Of a stretch of DNA of 54,230 nucleotides, positions 19,701-27,776 are shown piece by piece (the first letter of the stretch is position 1; the number at the start of each line of letters is the position of its first letter). Location: the NCBI RefSeq assembly GCF_021596505.1, contig NZ_PJIZ01000067.1:1-54230 (forward strand), given 5' to 3'. Below the pieces are notes generated by a model. The model worked only from the letters and a program-made list of their open reading frames with translations. It was not told where the DNA came from and did not search any database. A program made the position numbers and the translations under genes. Source of the stretch: Nostoc sp. CMAA1605. Its GTDB lineage: Bacteria > Cyanobacteriota > Cyanobacteriia > Cyanobacteriales > Nostocaceae.

Positions 19701-20036
19701 GAAATATTCTTTCAACGAAATACCGCCAAAATCCTCCATTACCAGAGCGTAACTGTTCTGGTATGGCTCCAGACTATAATTATCGACAATTAAAGGTGAG
19801 CAAAGATTTTTAGCAATGGTATATTGATTGCGAAATTGTACCAGTTCGCTAAAAGTCGGATAAGGATTCTTTAGAAGTTTAATAGCTACGGGTAATAAGT
19901 CAGTTGTCCTTTCACCTCGATAAACCAAGGTTTTAGAACCATTATAGATTTGTTCGCTGATATGATATCCCGGAATATTGAACATATTCATAAAATCTTG
20001 ATGACTTCCAGGTTTAGTGTTCCCAAATATGGTCAT
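13758..20036 (-). CDS. Ser/Thr kinase-AAA ATPase-GAF-PAS-histidine kinase fusion (HstK family), 2,092 aa
   Basis: In order: a eukaryotic-type kinase (about 20-280) with VAIKLLKNP, HKDIKPSNIL (HKD rather than HRD), LIDFSIA in place of DFG and TLAYISPEQTGR; an AAA/STAND ATPase (about 310-600) with Walker A GFSGIGKT and Walker B VIFLDDLQWAD; a long helical TPR-like region to about 1300; a GAF domain; two PAS domains with PAC tails (ISDRKQ repeated); HisKA with H1839 (AHEMNNP) and HATPase with DNGIGM and GTGLGL. This is the HstK-type architecture common in Nostoc. The DFS in place of DFG keeps the metal-binding Asp, so the kinase may be active. No membrane segment is present. The exact start is uncertain: Met16 or Met19 also precede the kinase fold. 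Confidence 0.9.
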   Translation of the reverse strand: MTIFGNTKPGSHQDFMNMFNIPGYHISEQIYNGSKTLVYRGERTTDLLPVAIKLLKNPYPTFSELVQFRNQYTIAKNLCSPLIVDNYSLEPYQNSYALVMEDFGGISLKEYFKSVGKLDVKSLQEFLEIAIALCDALNILYQNHIIHKDIKPSNILINPVTKQVKLIDFSIASLLPRETQTLVNPNVLEGTLAYISPEQTGRMNRCVDYRTDFYSLGVTFYELLTGNLPFTANDPIELVHCHIAKTPPDFKHLENIPSVLSDIVMKLMAKNAEERYQSTTGLKFDLENCLNQLSTTGRIESFAIAQRDIGDRFLISDKLYGRETEVATILEAFDRVSLGATEMMLVAGFSGIGKTAVVNEVHKPIVRQRGYFIRGKFDQFQRNIPLSAFVQSFRDLMGQLLTESDSQIQAWQSKILAALGENSQVIIEVIPELEKIIGQQPQVPQLSGNAAQNRFNLLFQKFTQVFTSVNHPLVIFLDDLQWADSASLKLMQLLMADTGHLFIIGAYRDHEVNPAHPLMLTVNEIAQTAATINRINLAPLNSDQINDLVADTLKCEKNLASHLSALVFRKTQGNPFFTSQFLQALHQDGLIYFNYQSGCWECDITQVTQQSITDDIVDFMALQLKKLPTSTQNILRLAACIGNQFDLATLAIVAEKAELKTSHDLWPALQAGLILPQSDVYKFAIGDHHLSLNNKDYTIFTYKFLHDRVQQAAYSLIPPEQRETTHLLIGRLLLHNTPNIAIEDKIFAIVNQLNIGKNLITNPEEIHQLIELNFQAGIKAKTATAYITAVDYLTIGLQLLRAGSWRNQYDLTLELYEAITEACYLSGNFQNMEIYADIVIQNATNFLEQIPVYNTKIQACMAQSRHLEALKLALMVLRSLGIELPEQPEQKDITQAIAQANSLLQQQPIANLLQLPTMQDAKMLAAMQILSNIISAAYQAAPSFFKLIVIKQVELSILYGNAPESTYAYATYGLLTCTVLGDINLGYALGKVALELTDKLNAKKLKAKTLLAFNCFVRHWKEHLRTTLTPLIEAYTCGLENGDIEYAAMSAYVFGRYAYLSGQELDKLEKTISNYGQVISQLKQTTYANFNNVYHQSVLNLLGDNDDPCCLTGAKYDETKMLPLHYAANQVSIICQVHFCKLLLCNLFANYQQALENAAIVEKYLASINGLILIPNFYFYDSLTRLALYPHVSSSEQQDFITKVTENQVKLQSWAEFAPANHEHKFTLVAAQYHKILGHKSEAMEMYDRAISLAKEHGYLQEEALANELAAKFYLDWGKQRVAEEYMTEAYYSYARWGAKAKVVDLEQHYPQLLTKILQQTTTKLSSSETVRAKENFLTQKTFSSGNSSTISVTLDLNAVLKASHNLSSEIQLDKLLITLVEIVTTTAGADKCVLMLLDEDQLKIEAVSNVTQYSIVLQSQPLSESEEVPISLINVVKRTLQPSVVIDASSHPSFLADPYVLKHQPKSLLCVPILHQGKLLGVLYLENNLATGAFTSDRVELLNLLCTQAAISLQNARLYQNYQNYAQQLSNSLAQLQANETRFQNLANNIPGMVYQFRLGADGSVSTPYVSSGCLDLYGVEPELVMTGKFSIYALHHPDDHPAIEQAVLHSAQTLTPFEQEWRIVLPSGTVKWIQSAARPEKQPDGAILWDGVVIDISDRKQVEASLAKEREFLNAIIDNITDGIVVCDASGKLILFNKATREFHGLPVEAITPEQWAQHFDLYQADGKTKLSTTEIPLFRAFQGEIVENAEMVIAPKHGLQRILLASGQAIIDAAGNKIGAVAVMRDISDRKQAELALQQKSQDLEQALANLQNAQLQMIQSEKMSALGNLVAGVAHEMNNPLGFIAATLKQAKPTITDMIEHLRLYQENLTEENAEILDHAEEIDLEYSLEDLPKMIDSMTMACDRLKNISTSLRTFSRADRDYKVPFDIHQGIDSTVLILKHRLKANEQRPAIEVMTEYGELPRIECFPGQLNQVFMNILANAIDALEESNHQRTQEEIKANPNRISIKTAVENEFVKIAISDNGIGMSESVKQKIFDHLFTTKSVGKGTGLGLAIARQIIVEKHNGKLSVDSTLGQGTEFIITLPLT

Positions 20037-20312
20037 TTTGCATCATTCATGAATAATAGTATCCCAGACTAAGTGAATAACTGAACAAAATGGATAGATC
20101 AAGTAATGCCAATTCTCCACTATCCACAACTTACGGATTATTGATAAATAATCACAATTAAGAAAGTCAGCTTGAGTACAGGTTTTTGAATTTATAGATA
20201 TTGGTAGTAAACCATACTCTAACCCTGCCAGGGGGATTAAGGAAGTGGGATCTGACATCATGACTTTAGTCATGGATAAATTTGTGACTTTTGTAGGAAG
20301 TATAATTTTACA

Positions 20313-20400
20313 TATAGAGTTTTAATCGTATTGGGTGGCAATTGAATATAGCTAAAAGCTATTCACTAATTCAGGGAAAGTTAACTCTTTCCCTATTTTT
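20313..20400 (+). ncRNA. Candidate small RNA ending in an intrinsic terminator
   Basis: TATAAT at 20301-20306 would place a start near 20313. The transcript would then contain ATAGCT-AAA-AGCTAT (about 20348-20362) and finish at the terminator hairpin of 20373-20394 with its T-rich tail. No coding gene ends upstream on this strand for over 6 kb, so the terminator has no obvious other owner. The -35 region is poor: TTGTGA is only about 13 bp away. Confidence 0.35.
20373..20400 (+). terminator. Rho-independent terminator
   Basis: AGGGAAAG (20373-20380), loop TTAACT, CTTTCCCT (20387-20394), then ATTTTTATT. The 8-bp stem is perfect. Confidence 0.7.
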
Positions 20401-20827
20401 ATTAATTTTGCCATCTCCCCGGCTGGGATTTGCTGAGTTAATGGATAAGTTCCCATGAGTTACTATGACTTTGATAATCATTTCTGGTTGCCTAAAACTG
20501 TGTGTATGCAGTCAAAATCTATCGAAAATCCGCAAAGATATGCTCATCATACAGTTATCAAGGTCAGCTTCATGATATCTATTACTATATCAATCTGCTT
20601 GTTGTTCAAAATATTATCTAATATTACCTATAATAATTTAATAAACATCAATAGTGTCGATCATAATTGTTTGCTGTTAAAAGGTAGTAGTGAATTTCAA
20701 ATTTACTGCTCAAAAACAGATTGATACAGCATAATTAAAAAGCAGGAGAGCCGGGAGCCAAATTAAATTGGATTCCTAGAGGAGTAGAGAAGGCATCTGG
20801 TGCGCGATAATCTTGTAGTGCAGCAAG

Positions 20828-21949
20828 ATGATTCGCCCACGGTACAAGATGAAGCTAGCGTTTATTACAGCCACGCCCCAGAATGTCAAACTAGGCAGTG
20901 GTACTTTTGTTGGTAATATTCACCTTGTGAATAATTTGCGATCGCAAGGTCACACAGTTGATATTTTTGCCCCAGCACAGATGTCTAAGGGGACTTTCAG
21001 CTATGTGGCGCATCGTTTCTGGTGGAATTGGCAACTTAACCCCTCTAGCTTCGATAACTATGATGTCGTCGTGGGATTAGATATGGATGGTTACACCATC
21101 GCCCACCGTGTAAAACCACCTTTTGTCGCTTATATTCACGGTATTATTGCCGATGAGGCTAAGTTTGAGCAGGGTTTGGTGCGTCAATCTTTAGAGTTAA
21201 TGTCAAAAGCAGAACGCGTGAGTGTGCATCGCGCCCAGATAGTGGTGACAACTAGCCAATACTCTGTCAATAGACTCGCTCAACTTTATAAATATAATGG
21301 CCAAATCCACCCTGTACCACCACCCATAGATTTACAGCAATGGGATGCAGCAGTGGCGGATATCTGCAAAACCACAGATAACATAGTCAGTGAACGTCCG
21401 ACGGTGTTGTGTGTGGGGGTACAGTATCCGCGTAAAAATGTAGCTACCCTCATTCGCGCCACCGCCATAGTCCGCCGTCAAATACCCAATGTGGAAGTGC
21501 GAATTGCGAGTAAGGGGCCAGAATGGGAAAATTTGCGTCAATTGGCTCAACAACTAGATTTACAGGAAAACGTGACATTTTTGGGCTACGTATCCCGCGA
21601 AGATTTAGTGCGGGAATATGTTCGCTGTCAAGTCTTTTGTTTACCCAGTCTGCAAGAAGGGTTTGGTATAGTATTTGCTGAAGCAATGGCTACTGCTAAA
21701 CCCATCGTTGCTAGTCGTGCTTCCTCCACACCAGAAGTAATTGAACATGGTGTACAAGGTTTGCTAGCGACTCCTTTGGATGCAGAAGATTTAGCGAGTC
21801 AACTGTGTGAATTATTATTATCACCAGCTAAAGCCGCAGCGATGGGTCAAGCTGGACGCACGAAGGTGGCAGAATTTGCTGCTCCCATTGTGGCGCAAAA
21901 TTTCAGTCATTTGTTAACTAAAATTTTGAAAGTGGAAAATGGGGAATAG
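20828..21949 (+). CDS. GT4-family (GT-B fold) glycosyltransferase
   Basis: The protein has the two-domain GT-B layout: an N-terminal acceptor half beginning MKLAFITATP with GSGTFVGNIHLVNNLRSQGH, and a C-terminal donor half with VLCVGVQYPRKNVATLIRA, VTFLGYVSREDL and the EX7E motif in QEGFGIVFAEAMA, which binds the nucleotide sugar. It is predicted to be a cytoplasmic, retaining glycosyltransferase; the sugar and acceptor are unknown. The start at 20828 adds seven residues to the more typical Met at 20849, and I consider 20849 at least as likely. Downstream on the same strand are a solute-binding gene, a methyltransferase and an LD-carboxypeptidase, suggesting an envelope context. Confidence 0.9.
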   Translation: MIRPRYKMKLAFITATPQNVKLGSGTFVGNIHLVNNLRSQGHTVDIFAPAQMSKGTFSYVAHRFWWNWQLNPSSFDNYDVVVGLDMDGYTIAHRVKPPFVAYIHGIIADEAKFEQGLVRQSLELMSKAERVSVHRAQIVVTTSQYSVNRLAQLYKYNGQIHPVPPPIDLQQWDAAVADICKTTDNIVSERPTVLCVGVQYPRKNVATLIRATAIVRRQIPNVEVRIASKGPEWENLRQLAQQLDLQENVTFLGYVSREDLVREYVRCQVFCLPSLQEGFGIVFAEAMATAKPIVASRASSTPEVIEHGVQGLLATPLDAEDLASQLCELLLSPAKAAAMGQAGRTKVAEFAAPIVAQNFSHLLTKILKVENGE

Positions 21950-22024
21950 GGAATGGGGAATGGGGAAACATTAATTATTAATTAGTTTTTGGCTTAATTT
22001 TTGATATTAATTGCTGGCTAAACT

Positions 22025-23286
22025 ATGAAAGTTATTTCTGCTGCTTTGAGTATTTTATTGAGTCTATGTTTACTGACTATCGGTGGTTGTCAAACAGTCC
22101 CGCCAACTAACAATAATGTCATTCATCTTACCCTATGGCACGCTGTCAACCCACCCCCTAACAGGGATGTGTTTCAAAAATTAGTAGACCGTTTTAATCA
22201 AACCCATCCTGACATTCAGATAGAATCACTGTATGCAGGTCAACTAGACCAGCAATTACCCAAGGTTTTCACAGCAGTCGCCGGGAATGTACCACCAGAT
22301 ATTTTATTTTTTTATCCCCAAATTACAGGTCAGTTTGTGGAAATCGGGCTATTCGACCTTTAGATGAATGGCTAGACAAATCACCCCTGAAATCAGAAAT
22401 TGTCCCTAACTGCTTTGGCGAGATGCAGTTAGATGGTCATATTTGGTCAGTTCCTCTGTTTGTGGGGAATGTGGGACTTTTTTACAGACCAGATTTGTTT
22501 CAAGCTGCGGGAATTAGTCAAGTCCCAAAAACTTGGTCAGAATTGCGAGAAGCGGCGAAAAAACTTACCATAGACCGCAATGGTGATCAACGTCCTGATC
22601 AGTATGGTCTATCAATGCCTTTAGGGAAAGGAGAGTGGACGGTTTCTATTTGGTTTCCCTTTCTCTTTAGTAGTGATGGCACAGTAGTTAAAGATGGACG
22701 ACCTGATTTAGTGAATGAGAGTGCGATCGCAGCCTTAAAATTTTGGCAAGATTTAATTAAAGACGGCTCAACTAAATTCTCTGCACCAGAACGGGGATAT
22801 GAAGAAGATGATTTTATTGCTGGTCGTGTCGCAATGCAATTAACAGGGCCTTGGACATTCATCATGAAAAGTCAAGTTGATTTTGATGTCATGCCCATCC
22901 CTATGAATAGACACCCTGCAACTGTACTTGCAAGTGGCAATATGTTCATTATGAAAACTACTCCCGAACGAGAAAAAGCAGCTTGGAAATTTTTAGAATA
23001 CGTCATTAGTGAACCATTCCAAACTGAATGGAGTATTGGTTCCGGTTTTTTACCCATCAATTTAAAGTCTGCCCAAAGTCAAGCCTATCAGGAATACATC
23101 AAACAAAAACCAGTGATGAAAACCTTTTTAGAGCAATTGTTTGTATCAAATACAAGACCAATTATTCCTGGTTACAGTCGCTTGTCTGATAGTCTGGGAC
23201 GCGCTATTGAAGCTACAATGCTAGGCGCACCCCCAGAAGCCAGTTTAAAAGAGGCACAAGCAAGGCTGGATTTAATTGGCAAATAA
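22025..23286 (+). pseudogene. ABC-type sugar-binding lipoprotein (SBP family 1), interrupted by a frameshift
   Basis: The N-terminus is a lipoprotein signal with lipobox TIGGC (Cys22), followed by IHLTLWHAVNPPPNRDVFQK and the usual family 1 pattern. The first frame stops at 22363. A second frame, open upstream of its ATG at 22423, reads AIRPLDEWLDKSPLKSEIVP. They join if one G is added to the GGG at 22346-22348, giving FVEIGAIRPLDEW and a 420-aa protein, the normal family length. C-terminal features such as AMQLTGPWTFIMK and AAWKFLEYVISEP are intact. No permease or ATPase genes are adjacent, so it would be an orphan binding protein. Inactivation and sequence error are both possible. Confidence 0.85.
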
Positions 23287-23298
23287 CTAGACAAAGTT

Positions 23299-23345
23299 AA
23301 ATACTCAGTGTAAATTTTAGGTTATTCACTGAGTATTTATTACTT
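23299..23345 (+). terminator. Terminator-like perfect 12-bp inverted repeat
   Basis: AAATACTCAGTG (23299-23310) pairs with CACTGAGTATTT (23327-23338), followed by ATTACTTT. It lies 13 bp after the stop of the solute-binding gene and ends just before the methyltransferase start at 23349. The loop is 16 nt and the T-tract is weak. Confidence 0.6.
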
Positions 23346-23348
23346 TAT

Positions 23349-24035
23349 ATGGTGCAAGATAGTCAAACATCTACTAGTGATGTTTTCGCTAATATCTATG
23401 TGAATAACGTTTGGGGCGGCAATACAGGAGAGTTTTTTTCTGGTAAAGGCTCAGATGAAATTTTTGCTATTCCCTATAGCCAATTAATTGTTAAGTTTGT
23501 TGTCGAAAAACAGTTAAATCCTATCAAAATTGTTGATTTAGGCTGTGGTGATTTTCGTGTAGGGCAGCAGCTTTTACAAGCTTTAGAGAATGTGCAAATT
23601 AGATATCAATATACAGGGATAGACATAGTACCCCAATTAATAGAAAACCATAATCATAAATTTGCTAATGCTCAGGTAGAATTTTTATGTATTGATGCCA
23701 TAGAATCAGATTTACCTCCTGGAGATATCTGTTTAATTCGCCAAGTATTACAGCACTTATCTAACGAACATATTAACAACATTTTAGCTAAAATATCTCA
23801 ATATAAATATGTATTTGTGACGGAAAGTTATCCTGAAAACTTAACAGATACTGTACCTAACATCGATATATCTACAGGTGCAGAAATTAGATTAGAGAAA
23901 AACTCGGCAGTGTTTTTAGACCAACCACCTTTTAATGTACATAATGTAGAACTGCTACTAACATTACCCTATCCAGAGGAGAATCTTTTGTATGGGAAGC
24001 AAAGTCAACTTTGTACTTTTAAAATCGAGAATTAA
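23349..24035 (+). CDS. Class I SAM-dependent methyltransferase
   Basis: The Rossmann-type motif I is IVDLGCGDFRVG, followed by a motif II-like acidic strand end (YQYTGIDIVPQLI) and a motif near ICLIRQVLQHLSNEHI. The 228-aa length is that of a single methyltransferase domain. The acceptor cannot be inferred; a glycan or small-molecule substrate is possible given the glycosyltransferase and peptidoglycan-type neighbours. It starts at an ATG directly behind an inverted repeat and ends 12 bp before the LD-carboxypeptidase gene, so these two are probably cotranscribed. Confidence 0.8.
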   Translation: MVQDSQTSTSDVFANIYVNNVWGGNTGEFFSGKGSDEIFAIPYSQLIVKFVVEKQLNPIKIVDLGCGDFRVGQQLLQALENVQIRYQYTGIDIVPQLIENHNHKFANAQVEFLCIDAIESDLPPGDICLIRQVLQHLSNEHINNILAKISQYKYVFVTESYPENLTDTVPNIDISTGAEIRLEKNSAVFLDQPPFNVHNVELLLTLPYPEENLLYGKQSQLCTFKIEN

Positions 24036-24047
24036 TATTAGATATTA

Positions 24048-24941
24048 ATGAAATCTAAAACATTACCTGCGCCTCTCAAACCTGGAGATTTACTCAAAGT
24101 TATTACCCCTAGTGGTGCATTGCGGGAATTTGACGCTTTCCAAGCAAGTATAGAAATTTGGCGATCGCGTGGTTATCGCGTTGAAGTGTGCGATACTCTT
24201 AACTACAATTGGGGATATCTTGCCCATAAAGACGAAAATCGCCGTCATCAATTAGCAGAGGCTTGGCATGACCCAGAATGTCGCGGTATTCTCTGCGCTA
24301 GGGGTGGTTTTGGTAGTACCCGCATCTTAGAAAACTGGTCTTGGGACACTAATTTATCGACTCCCAAATGGCTAATTGGCTTTTCTGATATTACAGCTTT
24401 GTTGTGGAGTCTTTACAACGCAGGTATATCCGGGTTACATGGTGCTGTGCTGACAACCCTAGCCAGTGAACCTTCTTGGTCAATTGAACGGTTATTTAAT
24501 TGGGTGGAAGGACGACCTATTGCACCTCTTAAGGGTTGCGGTTGGGGTGGTGGTGTAGTCGGTGGCTTATTACTACCAGGAAATTTGACTGTGGCTACCC
24601 ATCTTTTACACACACCCCTACAACCAGACTTTAATGGTGTCATTTTAGCCTTAGAAGATGTCACCGAAGCACCATACCGCATTGACAGAATGCTTACTCA
24701 GTGGCGTTTAAGTGGTGTGTTAACTAAAGTCAAAGGTATCGCTTTGGGTAGCTTCACCAAATGTGAACCCCCGGCTAATGTACCTAGTTTTAGTGTAGAA
24801 GAAGTATTGCGCGATCGCTTGGCTGGCTTAAATATTCCTATCGTTTCAGACTTACCCTTTGGTCACGGTGAAGAAAACGCCGTTCTTCCCGTAGGAATGT
24901 ACGCCACCCTTGATGCTGACCAGGGTATTTTGAAACTATAG
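24048..24941 (+). CDS. LD-carboxypeptidase-like protein (peptidase family S66)
   Basis: The 297-aa protein shows the S66 fold signatures: GDLLKVITPSGAL at the N-terminus, ARGGFGSTRIL, nucleophile Ser113 in GFSDITALLW, GLHGAVLTTL, and the C-terminal Glu/His pair region LEDVTEAPYRIDRML and LPFGHGEENAVLPVG. Members cleave the terminal D-Ala from the tetrapeptide of recycled murein (LdcA) or hydrolyse microcin C7-type compounds (MccF). No signal peptide is present, so it is a cytoplasmic enzyme, consistent with murein recycling. It lies 12 bp behind the methyltransferase gene. Confidence 0.88.
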   Translation: MKSKTLPAPLKPGDLLKVITPSGALREFDAFQASIEIWRSRGYRVEVCDTLNYNWGYLAHKDENRRHQLAEAWHDPECRGILCARGGFGSTRILENWSWDTNLSTPKWLIGFSDITALLWSLYNAGISGLHGAVLTTLASEPSWSIERLFNWVEGRPIAPLKGCGWGGGVVGGLLLPGNLTVATHLLHTPLQPDFNGVILALEDVTEAPYRIDRMLTQWRLSGVLTKVKGIALGSFTKCEPPANVPSFSVEEVLRDRLAGLNIPIVSDLPFGHGEENAVLPVGMYATLDADQGILKL

Positions 24942-25136
24942 CCGTAGTCGGAGTAATTAGGACGCTGCTTGAAGGAGAACGATTTCCATTGCATCACGTA
25001 ACTTTTCTAAGTATAAGCTGAATTCAGGTTAATTGAAATTGGGAATACTAATAAGGTATCAACTCAACCAAATGAGGCATTTCACTATTGAAATTGCTGA
25101 AGATGCTTGAAATACTCAAGGTGTGGATACCCAAAT

Positions 25137-25409
25137 ATGAGTCCAATACGAGCAGTTGTTGTTGCTTTTATCGTCATATCTGCTTTAGTAGCGTGGTGGA
25201 AATCTGGCTTAAAATGCCCTATTTATATTCATGTGCTGGGCGGTTTAGCAACGGCTTTAGGTGTTCTGATTGTTCAAGGTATTGAACCAGAGATGCCGAT
25301 TAATCAATGGTGGCTGTTAGGAAAATGGTGGATTGTTCTGATCACCCCAGCTTTTGTCTATGGTGGTTTTGCTGTTTATGGAGGTGCAATTTATTCTAAA
25401 AAAGATTGA
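25137..25409 (+). CDS. Small integral membrane protein, hypothetical
   Basis: I chose the ATG at 25137 (MSPIRAVVVAFIVISALVAW); the longer open frame starts at a TTG 30 bp earlier. The 90-aa product has three hydrophobic segments (about residues 4-21, 31-48 and 62-84) with a conserved-looking MPINQWWLLGKWW between the last two. I do not recognise the family. The preceding gene on the strand ends 195 bp upstream. Confidence 0.6.
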   Translation: MSPIRAVVVAFIVISALVAWWKSGLKCPIYIHVLGGLATALGVLIVQGIEPEMPINQWWLLGKWWIVLITPAFVYGGFAVYGGAIYSKKD

Positions 25410-25443
25410 CCTTTCCACCATTTAGTAATGACTCGTAAATACA

Positions 25444-25677
25444 CTAATTAGAACTAAGTACCTCAAATGATTTTACTTCGAGGACAGGGCCAATCATGGC
25501 GATCGTCATGACATCATCACGCACCTGTCCTATAACTTTGGCTTTTTGTCCAGCCTTGAGTAATTCTTGGTCTGCACCCTTGAGGATTTCATAGGTGACA
25601 CCCTCATCGCTAACCAACGCCCATGCACCCATACCGAGTTGACGGCGTTCGATTGTTCCTGTGACTGTGATGCTCAT
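25444..25677 (-). CDS. Small OB-fold-like protein, conserved in cyanobacteria
   Basis: The 77-aa protein is all-beta in character: ITVTGTIERRQLGMGAWALV, then YEILKG, KVIGQVRDDVMTIAMIGPVLEV. The spacing of strands and glycines fits a small OB-like barrel of unknown function. A 7-bp repeat array begins only a few bases upstream of its start, so its promoter must lie in or beyond the array. Confidence 0.65.
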   Translation of the reverse strand: MSITVTGTIERRQLGMGAWALVSDEGVTYEILKGADQELLKAGQKAKVIGQVRDDVMTIAMIGPVLEVKSFEVLSSN

Positions 25678-25682
25678 AAGAT

Positions 25683-25800
25683 TTAGGGAATGGGGAACGG
25701 GGGACTGGGGATTGGGGACTGGGGACTGGGGACTGGGGACTGGGAGATTTTACTCCCATGCCCTATGCCCTATGCCCAATGCCCAATGCCCCATTCCCAT
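25683..25800. repeat. GGGGACT/GGGGATT and CCCTATG/CCCAATG tandem arrays
   Basis: About eight units of GGGGACT(T/G)-type run from 25688 to 25745, then an opposite-polarity CCCTATG/CCCAATG array from about 25755 to 25799. The two halves are partly complementary and could fold back on each other. The array ends directly at the stop of the subtilase gene (25801). Confidence 0.9.
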
Positions 25801-27650
25801 TTACGCTGTTTGTCCTTCGTTTTTCAATGCTAATCTGGCTAGTCCATAACAGAGTAAGGCGTTAGTAAAGAGGAAGATTCTAGCTAAGTTATCGTTACTA
25901 AAACCCCAAACTACTGGGTCTAAAACTGCACTGACTGCTAAACAAGCGGCTACACCCAGAGTGGAACCGATCGCAAACCACTTCCAGCTAGGATGACCTA
26001 GTAATAATGCTACTAGCACTACCGGAATTAATACACTAGCAAAAATCGGGTTGAGAGCGTCGGTACCTTGTATGCTGTTGCCTAATTCGGGAATGGAACT
26101 GCCCAAAACGCGGAATGGCCACTGGGGTAAGTCAAAGATGTAGATACCTTTGAGGAAGAATAACCCAGAACTACCAAAAATTAGACCGCTAGATAATGAC
26201 CAACTCCAAGCAAAGGGGAAGTAAACCCGCAAGAACCAGGCTAAAAGATAGGAACCTAGTACCATTAAGACTTTTGGCAATAGGGCGACTGCACCACCAT
26301 CTATCCAAAAACCAGGGTTAAGATAGCCATTATCCCGTAACCACCGGAAGAAATCTTGGAAACTGATTTGTCCTTGGGTGGCGAGTTTGACTGCGGCTTC
26401 CGCGTTGAGTTGTCCAGCACCGTAGTAGTTTAAACTATCTTCTTTAATTACCCGTGCTGACTGTTGGAGGACTTTTAAAATTTCCTCTGGATCTTGAACA
26501 CCTTTGGCTTTAATTAAGGCTGCTACACCCGCAACGTGGGGAGAAGCCATACTGGTGCCTTGGAGTCCTAAGAATACGCCTTGTCCTTGTTCGTTGATGG
26601 TTTCTTGGAGAATTGCACCGGCATCAGTTCCACCAGGGGCAGAAATATCAATACCTGCACCAAAGTTAGAATAGGGGGCTTTTTCACCATCAGGGCCAAA
26701 AGCTGAAACCCCAATGACATGGGGATAACGTGCAGGGTATGAGGCAGAACTGTCATTTTCGTTACCGGCGGCGGCGATGATGACTACACCTTTTCTATGG
26801 GCATATTCAATGGCTTGTTTGAGGAGTTGACTTTCTCCACCACCCCCCAAGCTCATATTAATCACATCTGCGCCTTTGTCGGCTGCAAATTTAATGGCTT
26901 CGGCAATATCAGCTACAGTCCCTCCACCATAAGCACTCAGCACTTTGAGGGGCATGAGTTTGGCTTCGTAAGCAATTCCCGCTACACCATATTTATTATT
27001 GGTGGCTTGGGCAACTGTACCAGCAACGTGAGTACCGTGTCCGTTATCATCGCTAGCATCTTCTTTGTCGTTGACGAAATCGTAACCTTTAACAAATTTA
27101 GTTTCGTATAAGTCGCGGACTTTGGTAACGCCTGTGTCAATTACTGCGACGGTGACACCGCTACCCTTGGTTTCTTTCCATGCACCTTCCACGCCGATTT
27201 TGTGGAGATTCCACTGTTTGCTGTAATATTCGTCATTGGGTGCAGTTAATGAAGGTTGAAAATCTTCACCTTCTTGGGGTCGTAGAATTTCGCCTAACCA
27301 AGTTGCTTGAGATGTCGGCTCAATTAGCTTGTAGACGTAATTCGGTTCAATAATTCTGTAGCTTGAGCAAAGGGAGATTTCCGCAGTTCTTTGAGCCGAT
27401 CGCGATCGCCCTTGATAATATAAACATTATCTTGCGCTGAGAATTTATTATCTAATTGAGGAGTAACGTTGTATTTTTGGGCGATCGCTTGTAAATCTTT
27501 CTGAATCGCATCTGCGGGAATATCTTCCCGAAAATCCACTAAAATTGTCTCGAATTCACCTTTTGCTGCTAGTCCCTGAAAACTCAGAAACCCCCACACA
27601 GCAGATATCAACCCGACGACAAACAAGCAAAGTATTATCAGTTTTTTCAT
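25801..27650 (-). pseudogene. Membrane-anchored subtilisin-like protease (S8), interrupted by a frameshift
   Basis: The N-terminal frame from ATG 27650 has a membrane/signal segment (KKLIILCLFVVGLISAVWGF) and a propeptide-like domain, and stops at 27324. The remainder is open in another frame: IEPNYVYKLIEPTSQATW, then the catalytic triad regions VAVIDTGV (Asp), NGHGTHVAGT (His) and GTSMASPHVAG (Ser), and three or four C-terminal membrane helices. The frames join if one A is restored near 27350 (CAATAATTC to CAATTAATTC), giving ATELIEPNYVYK and 616 aa. The catalytic domain probably faces the periplasm. Downstream fragments alone (start 27192) would lack the signal segment. It is either a pseudogene or a sequence error. 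Confidence 0.85.
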
Positions 27651-27776
27651 ACCAACTCATCACCGCTTTTTGCCAGTTTGCTCACTACGATAACTTATCT
27701 ACACCCCTAGTTGGTTGAGTTTGCAATTAAGTTACACCTTTTTTAGTTAAATCTTTGACTGAGGAATATTTAAACA

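Larger units (their letters stand above)
20037..20827. other. 790-bp intergenic region with a candidate small RNA
   Basis: Contains the upstream side of the giant kinase, a TATAAT box at 20301-20306, two hairpins ending in a terminator at 20373-20400, and AT-rich sequence to 20827. Frames at 20043-20273 (minus) and 20455-20724 (plus) lack recognisable protein features and are not called. Confidence 0.6.

Noticed and set aside
20043..20273. 76-codon frame on the minus strand just before the giant kinase
   Set aside because: No domain, signal or conserved-looking pattern; the composition looks random and it overlaps the probable promoter region of the kinase.
20455..20724. 89-codon plus-strand frame with one hydrophobic stretch
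   Set aside because: No ribosome binding site and no recognisable family. The hydrophobic stretch is expected by chance in AT-rich DNA.
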